Shown here in pieces: positions 1 through 4,128 of a DNA stretch of 9,225 nucleotides (positions are counted from its first letter, which is position 1; every line of letters starts with the position of its first letter). Below the pieces are notes generated by a model. That model saw only the letters and a list, made by a program, of their open reading frames with translations, did no database searches and was not told where the DNA came from. The position numbers and the translations under genes are program-made. This stretch comes from DATLYH01 sp035575035 (GTDB taxonomy: Bacteria > Planctomycetota > Planctomycetia > Gemmatales > Gemmataceae), in assembly GCA_035575035.1 (NCBI GenBank), contig DATLYH010000167.1:1-9225 (forward strand), in the 5' to 3' direction.

Positions 1-19
1 TCGCCAATCAGTTAGCGCC
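1..19 (+). tRNA. Possible 3' end of a sixth tRNA, cut by the window edge
   Basis: The first bases can be read as the end of a T-loop (TCG at 1-3), a T-stem 3' arm (7-11), an acceptor 3' arm (12-18) and a discriminator base at 19. That would leave a 7-base spacer to the next tRNA, matching the 6-8 base spacers in the rest of the array. Position 58 would be C instead of the expected A, and the 5' half lies outside the window. The spacing is the main support, so this is a weak call. Confidence 0.25.
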
Positions 20-26
20 CTTCGAC

Positions 27-96
27 AGGAGCGTGCTCCTGGGAGAGCAAGCAGCCTCCAAAACTGCGGCACAGGGTTCGAATCCTTGCGCTCCTG
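27..96 (+). tRNA. tRNA-Trp (anticodon CCA), atypical D and anticodon arms
   Basis: The acceptor AGGAGCG (27-33) pairs fully with CGCTCCT (89-95), with discriminator G96 as usual for tRNA-Trp. The D-stem is GCTC/GAGC (35-38/45-48). The anticodon loop CTCCAAA (56-62) carries CCA with U33 present. The T-stem CAGGG/CCTTG (72-76/84-88) encloses a canonical TTCGAAT loop (77-83). Odd points: only one base (T34) separates the acceptor and D stems, one extra base lies between the D and anticodon stems, the D-loop is only six bases without A14, and the last anticodon-stem pair is C55-A63. No CCA is encoded. Tryptophan is a plausible identity from anticodon plus G73. Whether the RNA is charged and used is uncertain. 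Confidence 0.75.
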
Positions 97-102
97 CTGG
101 AT

Positions 103-176
103 GCCGACGTGGCTCGACAAAGAAAGGCGCCGCTCTCGTAAGGCGGAGCATGCTGGTGCGAATCCAGTCGTCGGCT
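103..176 (+). tRNA. tRNA-Thr (anticodon CGT), weak D arm and altered T-loop
   Basis: The acceptor GCCGACG (103-109) pairs with CGTCGGC (169-175), with discriminator T176. The anticodon stem CCGCT/GGCGG (130-134/142-146, one G-U) encloses the loop CTCGTAA (135-141), giving CGT, which reads ACG (Thr). The T-stem is 152-156/164-168. The T-loop reads TGCGAAT instead of TTCGAAT, so the universal pseudouridine-55 position is G. The D-stem is reduced to about three pairs (112-114/126-128), and its large loop lacks the GG that normally docks with the T-loop. Loss of both partners of that tertiary contact is consistent with a degenerating or specialised tRNA. No CCA is encoded. Confidence 0.78.
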
Positions 177-183
177 CTTTGCC

Positions 184-255
184 GTCCCGGTGGTGTAGCG
201 GATAACATCAGGCTTTCCTAAGGCCTAGTCCCTGGTTCAAATCCAGGCCGGGATG
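184..255 (+). tRNA. tRNA-Arg (anticodon CCT)
   Basis: This is the best-formed tRNA of the array. The acceptor GTCCCGG (184-190) pairs with CCGGGAT (248-254) through six Watson-Crick pairs and a terminal G-U, with discriminator G255. T191 is U8. The D-stem GTGT/ACAT (193-196/205-208) has the canonical loop AGCGGATA with A14, G18G19 and A20, an arginine identity base. The anticodon stem AGGCT/GGCCT (210-214/222-226) encloses TTCCTAA, giving CCT (reads AGG). The T-arm CCTGG/CCAGG holds TTCAAAT (236-242). No CCA is encoded. Confidence 0.93.
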
Positions 256-263
256 CTCCCTCT

Positions 264-335
264 GTCCTCGGGGTGTGGCGGACGGCACGCGATCCCGCGA
301 AGGTCGCAGACCAGGTTCGACTCCTGGCGAGGACA
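264..335 (+). tRNA. tRNA-Arg-like (anticodon GCG), missing U8 and U33
   Basis: The acceptor GTCCTCG/CGAGGAC (264-270/328-334) is perfect, with discriminator A335. The D-stem GTGT/GCAC is 273-276/285-288. The anticodon stem CGATC/GGTCG (290-294/302-306) encloses CCGCGAA (295-301), so the anticodon is GCG, which would read CGC/CGU as arginine. The T-arm CCAGG/CCTGG with TTCGACT (316-322) is canonical. Deviations: position 8 is G, position 33 is C instead of the near-universal U, and the D-loop GGCGGACG lacks A14 and A21. Bacteria normally read CGC/CGU with an inosine-modified ACG anticodon, so a GCG tRNA is unusual. C35 and A20 fit arginine identity. It may be a decaying or non-decoding tRNA. 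Confidence 0.75.
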
Positions 336-342
336 CTTTCAC

Positions 343-413
343 GACGCTGGAGCCAGAAGGTGAGGCGGCGAGCTGCAACCTCGCAGAAGTGGGTTCAATT
401 CCCACCGGCGTCT
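343..413 (+). tRNA. tRNA-Cys (anticodon GCA)
   Basis: The acceptor GACGCTG/CGGCGTC (343-349/406-412) pairs with one U-G, and discriminator T413 is the U73 typical of tRNA-Cys. The D-stem GCC/GGC (352-354/364-366) has three pairs, and its loop carries GG (359-360). The anticodon stem GCGAG/CTCGC (368-372/380-384) is perfect around CTGCAAC (373-379), giving GCA with U33 present. The T-arm GTGGG/CCCAC encloses TTCAATT (394-400). Position 8 is G instead of U. No CCA is encoded. It is the last tRNA before the terminator-like hairpin. Confidence 0.87.
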
Positions 414-436
414 CTGCGATCCTGTCCTTCTTCAGA

Positions 437-497
437 AAAGGCCGCGGGTCCCCCGCCGGCGCGCATCCAGCGCATCGGCCGGGAGCCCGCGGCCTTT
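437..497 (+). terminator. Large stem-loop closing the tRNA array
   Basis: AAAGGCCGCGGG (437-448) is perfectly complementary to CCCGCGGCCTTT (486-497), a 12-bp stem. The 37-base loop has a short inner stem, TCCC/GGGA at 449-452/481-484. It begins 23 bases after the last tRNA and is followed only by TTTCTGCTT, a poor U-tract. It plausibly ends or protects the 3' end of the polycistronic tRNA transcript. The A-rich 5' arm and T-rich 3' arm would also let it act on the opposite strand. Confidence 0.55.
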
Positions 498-517
498 CTG
501 CTTATCACCCAACCACC

Positions 518-560
518 GCTGGCCCCCTCCGATAGGTGAACGTTTGGCGGAGGGGCCGGC
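518..560 (-). terminator. Terminator-like hairpin after the - strand gene
   Basis: On the - strand, just past the stop codon at 561, the arm at 548-560 (CGGAGGGGCCGGC on +) is nearly complementary to 518-531. The core CCCCTCCG/CGGAGGGG is perfect, with a one-base bulge and one mismatch further out, and the loop is about 16 bases. There is no U-tract. Its position directly after the gene supports a 3'-end role. Confidence 0.45.
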
Positions 561-1118
561 TCAGTCGATCCGCTGGAAGCGCCAGATCGGCACGTGCGGC
601 GGCAGCGTGCCGCTGTAGTAGGCCTCTTCCCCCAGCATCTCGCGCAGCCGCTTCAGCGCCTGCCGGCGGACGGTCACATAGTAGTAGTCGCAGCGGGCAT
701 CGCGCACCGTGTCCCAGACCTGGTAGAGGCGGTCGGTCTCTTGCAGCGCTTCACGCAGCTCCCACCAGTGGACCAGCTCCACCGTCAGGCAAGTATCCAG
801 GTGCTGGCGGTAGGCCCGGTTGAAGGCGAGCAACTCGCTGACCACTGCCCGGTCGGGGAAGCGCAGGCAGTCCATCAAGGGGGGCGCGTCAATTAAGTCA
901 TGGTAGCGGCGGCGCAGCAGTTTGAGGTCGGAAGCAAAGTCTTCCGGCCGGGTCAGCACATAACGGACCTCGCGCTGATCGAGGATCTCCCATTTCAGGG
1001 CGGCGGCCTGAAGTACGGGTTGGAGGCGGGCGTAGGCGTCGGCGGAGACGCTGGGCTCGGGGGCCTCGGGCGGGGCCGTCAACAGGGCGACAGCAAGCAG
1101 GTAATCGAAGGGAAGCAT
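561..1118 (-). CDS. Conserved hypothetical protein with N-terminal hydrophobic leader
   Basis: A 185-residue protein of unknown function. I chose the ATG at 1118 because AAGGAG lies 7 bases upstream, whereas an in-frame ATG at 1262 adds a low-complexity stretch without a ribosome binding site. Residues about 5-15 (DYLLAVALLTA) are hydrophobic and followed by a Pro/Ala/Glu-rich stretch, suggesting a weak signal peptide or a membrane-proximal N-terminus, although positive charges before the core are absent. The rest is charged and probably helical, with several Arg/Tyr/Trp-rich segments: RRRYHDLID (69-77), LVHWWELREALQETDRLYQV (115-134), DARCDYYYVTVRRQALKRLR (140-159) and a C-terminal IWRFQRID. 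There is no recognisable enzyme motif. From memory, similar proteins occur in planctomycetes (not searched). It is divergently oriented to the kinase gene and separated from it by a long intergenic region. Confidence 0.8.
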   Translation of the reverse strand: MLPFDYLLAVALLTAPPEAPEPSVSADAYARLQPVLQAAALKWEILDQREVRYVLTRPEDFASDLKLLRRRYHDLIDAPPLMDCLRFPDRAVVSELLAFNRAYRQHLDTCLTVELVHWWELREALQETDRLYQVWDTVRDARCDYYYVTVRRQALKRLREMLGEEAYYSGTLPPHVPIWRFQRID

Positions 1119-1124
1119 GCCTCT

Positions 1125-1130
1125 TCTCCT
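1125..1130 (-). promoter_or_regulatory. Ribosome binding site deciding the start at 1118
   Basis: On the - strand AAGGAG sits 7 bases before the ATG at 1118. It is a near-ideal Shine-Dalgarno sequence and the reason the shorter reading is preferred over the in-frame ATG at 1262. Confidence 0.75.
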
Positions 1131-1138
1131 TGAGGACC

Positions 1139-1171
1139 CCGGCGCGGAACATCCCTCTGCTCCGCGCCCGG
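1139..1171 (-). promoter_or_regulatory. Stem-loop in the leader of the hypothetical gene
   Basis: GGCGCGGA (1141-1148) pairs perfectly with TCCGCGCC (1161-1168) around a 12-base loop. Two more C-G pairs are possible outside if C1169 is bulged. It lies about 20 bases upstream of the ATG at 1118, directly before the ribosome binding site, so in the mRNA it could modulate translation or stability. No regulator class is recognised. Confidence 0.4.
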
Positions 1172-1367
1172 TCCGGTGGACAGGGTGATCGCGGAGAACT
1201 CCAAAGTAGGTGGGCCTCCTAAAGGTCAACTCGGTTTCCAGAGGACCGGGCCTGAAACCCAAGGCTGGCGGAACGGGAGGAAAGCTCTAGCAGTCGTGTG
1301 GGATGGCCTCCAGTCCTCCTCTCTGTAACCATATCCTATAAATCATCCCAAATCGGCTGAAAAAGGA

Positions 1368-1377
1368 GGATTAATCC
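1368..1377. promoter_or_regulatory. Perfect palindrome, candidate operator
   Basis: GGATTAATCC is a perfect 10-base palindrome in the AT-richer middle of the divergent region, about 20 bases upstream of the promoter-like hexamer at 1396. Position and symmetry suit a dimeric regulator, but no known factor is recognised. Confidence 0.3.
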
Positions 1378-1395
1378 ATTTTCCCCGTTTTTTCC

Positions 1396-1424
1396 TTGGC
1401 TTGGTTCGTCGGCCCTCCTATTCT
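1396..1424 (+). promoter_or_regulatory. Candidate sigma70-type promoter toward the kinase gene
   Basis: TTGGCT (1396-1401) and TATTCT (1419-1424) are 17 bases apart, each matching the housekeeping hexamers at four of six positions. A start near 1431 would give a leader of almost 390 bases before the kinase ATG. The match is moderate and could be chance. Confidence 0.25.
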
Positions 1425-1586
1425 GAACGATTTGGGCAGATCCAATCTCCAGGTTAAACCCTTCAGGAGAGAGGAATTTGCAAATGGAGTGCCGGATCAG
1501 CCCACCCGGGCCCCCGGCCGATGCCCCTCACGGTGGATCGCCGGGCGCAAGTCTTTCCCAAACAGCCAGTAACGTCGGCCAAACTG

Positions 1587-1610
1587 CCCCGACGGGCTGC
1601 TCCCTCGGGG
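1587..1610 (+). repeat. Inverted repeat (stem-loop) in the kinase upstream region
   Basis: CCCCGA (1587-1592) pairs with TCGGGG (1605-1610). Inside it GGG (1594-1596) pairs with CCC (1602-1604), giving a nine-pair stem with one bulged C and the loop CTGCT. No T-run follows. It could be leader structure, or simple GC-rich chance pairing. Confidence 0.3.
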
Positions 1611-1754
1611 CGGGGAGGAGACTCGGCCTGGCTCTGTTTCGGGGCGGGCATGCTCATAAAATGTGCAAAACCGATCCCGGAAAAGTCCTTTGCCTGCGCT
1701 GCTGTTCAGCAGCCCGACGGCGGGCTTCGGCGCGGGCGGCGGTCAACCCCCTGA

Positions 1755-1780
1755 CCTTGCTCTCGGGAGCGAGGGCAAGG
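1755..1780 (+). promoter_or_regulatory. Stem-loop 37 bases before the kinase start codon
   Basis: CCTTGCTCTC (1755-1764) pairs with GAGGGCAAGG (1771-1780) through ten pairs, including one T-G, around a 6-base loop GGGAGC. Closeness to the kinase ribosome binding site (GAGGAG at 1804-1809) suggests a leader structure affecting translation or mRNA stability. No riboswitch class is recognised. Confidence 0.4.
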
Positions 1781-1817
1781 GGGCCGGGCGGCGGAAACCA
1801 GACGAGGAGCGACGATC

Positions 1818-3203
1818 ATGGCGACGGAAGGCAAAGCGGCGGAAATCTCGATGGAGGGCTTCACCGCCTTGCTGGCCCGCAGCCGGCTGCTCTCCGCGGA
1901 ACAGTTCCGCGAGGTACAGCAGCGCTGGGCGGCGGAAGCAGGAGCCTCGGCCGGCGACGCGGGGGCGTTCTGCCAGTGGCTGGTCGCCGGCAATTACCTC
2001 ACCGAATACCAGGCCGCCATGCTGCTGCGCGGCCACGCGGACCACTTCTTCTTTGACCAATACAAACTCCTCGACCGCATCGGCCGGGGACGGATGGCCG
2101 GCGTCTACAAGGCGGTCCATGCCCTGGGCCAGGAGGTCGCCATCAAGGTGCTGCCCCCGTCCAAGGCCAAGGACCCGCAGGCTCTGGCCCGCTTCCAACG
2201 CGAGGCGCGCTTGGCGATGCGGCTGAAGCATCCTAACGTCGTCCGTACCTTCCAGACCGGCCAGGCTGACGGATTGTATTACCTGGTAATGGAGTACCTG
2301 GAGGGCGAGACGCTCGACGAGGTTCTGAAGCGCCGCGGCCGGCTGGCGCCCGCTGAGGCAGGCCGTCTGATTTACCAGGCGCTCTTGGGTCTGCAGCACA
2401 TCCACGAAAAGGACATGGTGCATCGCGACCTGGAGCCGGCCAACTTGATGCTGGTGCCGGCCGCCCGACCGGGCGAGCCCGACACGACCATGCACGCTAC
2501 CCTCAAGATCCTAGACATTGGCCTGGGCCGGGCCCTGTTCGACGAGGGGGGACCGGAAGGCGCCGGCTCGCTTGAGGTGACCCGTGCCGGCACCCTCCTG
2601 GGCACGCCCGACTACATGGCCCCCGAGCAGGCCCGCGACGCCCACAAGGCCGACATCCGGTCGGACATTTACAGCCTGGGCTGCGTGTTCTACCACTGCC
2701 TGACCGGCCAGCCCCCTTTCCCCGACAAGAACCTGCTTCGGCAGATCGAGCGGCACGCCTCGGAGGCACCCCGGCCGTTGCGTGAGTTCCAGCCGGACAT
2801 CCCCGCCGTGCTGGAGGAGATCGTCGCGGGAATGCTGGCCAAGGACCCGGCCCAGCGCTACCCGACCCCGGATCGGGCGGCCCGGGCGCTGAAGGCCTTT
2901 CTGCACAGTGAGGACCAGGCCCCGCGGCCGGCGCCGCCGGAGAAGCGCTCGCCGGCCTACTTGCAGTGGTTGGAGACCCAGACCTTGGAAGGGCCGATCC
3001 CGGTTTCCGCGCCGCGCCCCGAGGCCCCAGCGGCCGCCGAGCCGGCGCGGGCGGCCCCGTTCGCGCCGCCGCCCCGTCCGGCCGAGGAGTCTTTCCTGCT
3101 TAACCGTCGCGACGGGCTGATGATCGCGCTGGGGGCGGGGGGCGTGTTGGTGGCGGAGGGGCTGGGCTGGCTGCTGGCCCGCCTGTTGCGCCGGCGCGAC
3201 TAA
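1818..3203 (+). CDS. Tail-anchored eukaryotic-type Ser/Thr protein kinase with variant catalytic loop
   Basis: A 461-residue protein kinase. GAGGAG lies 8 bases before the ATG. Residues 1-80 form a helical extension (LLSAEQF, LTEYQAAMLL) of the kind I associate with planctomycete STPKs. The kinase domain spans about 83-362: nucleotide loop IGRGRMAGVYKA (third Gly replaced by Ala), K110 of VAIK, E129 of helix C, catalytic loop HRDLEPAN (202-209), DIG (233-235) for DFG, GTPDYMAPE (262-270), D283 and R347. The catalytic base D204, N209 and metal-binding D233 remain, but the phosphate-contacting Lys of HRDxKxxN is Glu206. A Pro/Ala-rich linker (about 366-425) leads to one hydrophobic helix (about 434-457) ending RRRD, so it is probably a tail-anchored inner-membrane enzyme with no outside sensor domain. 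Substrates are unknown. Activity may be reduced or atypical. Confidence 0.92.
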   Translation: MATEGKAAEISMEGFTALLARSRLLSAEQFREVQQRWAAEAGASAGDAGAFCQWLVAGNYLTEYQAAMLLRGHADHFFFDQYKLLDRIGRGRMAGVYKAVHALGQEVAIKVLPPSKAKDPQALARFQREARLAMRLKHPNVVRTFQTGQADGLYYLVMEYLEGETLDEVLKRRGRLAPAEAGRLIYQALLGLQHIHEKDMVHRDLEPANLMLVPAARPGEPDTTMHATLKILDIGLGRALFDEGGPEGAGSLEVTRAGTLLGTPDYMAPEQARDAHKADIRSDIYSLGCVFYHCLTGQPPFPDKNLLRQIERHASEAPRPLREFQPDIPAVLEEIVAGMLAKDPAQRYPTPDRAARALKAFLHSEDQAPRPAPPEKRSPAYLQWLETQTLEGPIPVSAPRPEAPAAAEPARAAPFAPPPRPAEESFLLNRRDGLMIALGAGGVLVAEGLGWLLARLLRRRD

Positions 3204-3307
3204 GACCAAAGCAGCTGAGGTGCGGCGACCCGCAGCGCCGACCGGCCCGTCTGGGCGGACGAAGCCGATCAGCGGCATGGGACGCCGCACCCACGGCGAT
3301 TGAATCC

Positions 3308-3339
3308 CCGGGAGCCGGGCACAGAGGCCCGGCTCCCGG
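3308..3339 (+). terminator. Perfect 13-bp hairpin downstream of the kinase gene
   Basis: CCGGGAGCCGGGC (3308-3320) is exactly complementary to GCCCGGCTCCCGG (3327-3339) with the 6-base loop ACAGAG. It lies about 105 bases after the kinase stop and no T-run follows, so it may be a terminator of the U-independent kind, an mRNA 3' stabiliser, or an intergenic repeat unit. Confidence 0.5.
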
Positions 3340-3436
3340 TCCGACATAAGCTCCACTGCGAAGCTCCCACTGGAGTGGCCGACCCAGTAACCACTTGACC
3401 CAGCGAGGTTGACGCCTCTACCCAGGAGGGCGGGTA

Positions 3437-3463
3437 GTGCTGGTTTTCCCGCAATCCCAGCAC
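3437..3463. repeat. Short inverted repeat between kinase and DUF2513 genes
   Basis: GTGCTGG (3437-3443) and CCAGCAC (3457-3463) are perfect complements around a 13-base spacer containing a T-run and CCCGC. On + the T-run lies inside the loop, so this is not a standard terminator. Its role is unknown. Confidence 0.25.
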
Positions 3464-3666
3464 GCAGCAGAGCTCGGCTGTTCGCACGTTGGCCGTGGCT
3501 TACCGCTGATCGGAGAAACCGACGGCGGGGAGCAGCGAAACGGCCTGAGTGATTTCCTCAACGCGGGCGGCCAGATACCCAATCCCCGATCCGGTGTCAA
3601 CAGCAACTTCGGGCCGTGGAACATCGGGCGAGGCATGCATCCCTGTTTCTCCTGATCGTCGGCAGG

Positions 3667-3672
3667 TATAAT
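3667..3672 (+). promoter_or_regulatory. Perfect -10 box (TATAAT) ahead of the DUF2513 gene
   Basis: TATAAT at 3667-3672 is the exact housekeeping -10 consensus, in an otherwise GC-rich stretch and 40 bases before the DUF2513 start codon. The region 17 bases upstream (TGTTTC, 3644-3649) matches the -35 consensus poorly. It predicts a transcript start near 3679 and a leader of about 34 bases. Confidence 0.45.
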
Positions 3673-3712
3673 CCACTTCCACCAGCATCACTTGACGTGT
3701 GAGGAGTCGGAA

Positions 3713-4078
3713 ATGCAGCGGAACATGGACCTGGTGCGAGCGATTCTCCAACGGATCGAGGATAGTCCTTCCGGCTGGGCCACAGAACCATTTGGGATTG
3801 CCGGATTTCCACCCGAGCAGATCGGCTACCATACCCACATCATGATGGAGGACGGACTCATCGAGGGAGTTGATGTGACGACCCTTGATAGCAAAGGCCC
3901 TGAAGCGATACCCCGAGCGCTCACCTGGAAAGGCCACGAGTTCCTCGACTTGGCCCGCGACCAGGAGCGCTGGAACCAGGCCAAGGCAATCATCGGCAAA
4001 GTCGGGTCGGCACCCCTTTCGGTCTGGATGAGGGTACTCAATGATTTGATGCTCAAGGAATTGGGGGTAGCATCCTAA
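3713..4078 (+). CDS. DUF2513 family protein
   Basis: A 121-residue soluble protein. The ATG at 3713 is chosen because GAGGAG (3701-3706) lies 6 bases upstream and the family begins with an Arg/Asp-rich MDLVR helix. An in-frame upstream start at 3692 has no site. The sequence follows the DUF2513 pattern as I know it: MQRNMDLVRAILQRIED at the N-terminus, FPPEQIGYHTHIMMEDGLIEG (about 44-64), then ALTWKGHEFLDLARDQERWNQAK (about 78-100) and a helical C-terminus ending LMLKELGVAS. The layout, a helix, a YH-x-HIMMEDGLIEG segment and a beta-wing-like strand, resembles a winged-helix fold, but the family's function is not established. It is often seen near phage or accessory genes (general impression). 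It is followed by the GGDEF gene in the same direction after 50 bases, probably co-transcribed. Base composition is lower in GC than in xfp. Confidence 0.85.
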   Translation: MQRNMDLVRAILQRIEDSPSGWATEPFGIAGFPPEQIGYHTHIMMEDGLIEGVDVTTLDSKGPEAIPRALTWKGHEFLDLARDQERWNQAKAIIGKVGSAPLSVWMRVLNDLMLKELGVAS

Positions 4079-4084
4079 GGTGCT

Positions 4085-4108
4085 GGTTGCCGAGTTAGTC
4101 GTGCAACC
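4085..4108 (+). promoter_or_regulatory. Intercistronic hairpin between DUF2513 and GGDEF genes
   Basis: GGTTGCCGA (4085-4093) pairs with TCG-T-GCAACC (4099-4108) with one bulged T and the loop GTTAG. It occupies most of the 50-base gap and ends about 20 bases before the GGDEF start, a place where it could set the ratio of the two proteins. Confidence 0.35.
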
Positions 4109-4128
4109 TCCGGGGGGTGAAGAGCGGC

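Larger units (their letters stand above)
1119..1817. other. Divergent intergenic region, 699 bases, no convincing gene
   Basis: It separates the - strand hypothetical gene from the + strand kinase gene. It holds the leader hairpin at 1139-1171, an AT-richer patch at about 1325-1395, a palindrome at 1368-1377, a promoter-like pair at 1396-1424, and hairpins at 1587-1610 and 1755-1780. An ATG at 1478 with AGGAG-like sequence upstream opens a frame that runs into the kinase gene in another frame. Its product is Gly/Arg/Pro-rich and looks non-genuine. Confidence 0.6.
3204..3712. other. Intergenic region, 509 bases, no convincing gene
   Basis: It contains the 13-bp hairpin at 3308-3339, a short dyad CCACT/AGTGG at 3367-3378, a 7-bp inverted repeat GTGCTGG/CCAGCAC (3437-3443/3457-3463), and the TATAAT box at 3667. 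On the - strand a 46-codon frame (3640 down to 3500) has GGAG 8 bases before its ATG, but the product is unrecognised. It could be a small gene or the residue of a decayed one, and I do not call it. Confidence 0.55.

Noticed and set aside
1224..1229. TTGACC on the - strand as a promoter for the hypothetical gene
   Set aside because: The only -10-like sequence (TACTTT) is 15 bases away and matches poorly.
1657..1662. TAAAAT hexamer as a -10 box for the kinase gene
   Set aside because: Five of six matches, but no acceptable -35 box at 16-18 bases upstream.
1478..2056. Open frame of 192 codons with an AGGAG-like sequence before its ATG
   Set aside because: Its second half lies over the kinase coding sequence in another frame, and the product is low-complexity Gly/Arg/Pro-rich. 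The kinase frame explains the region.
1743..2495. Long - strand frame of 250 codons opposite the kinase gene
   Set aside because: It is the antisense shadow of a GC-rich gene. It has no recognisable domain, while the + frame carries all the kinase motifs.
3500..3640. 46-codon - strand frame with GGAG 8 bases before its ATG
   Set aside because: The product is unrecognised and third-position GC is only moderately high (about 30 of 46 codons). Too little to call a gene.
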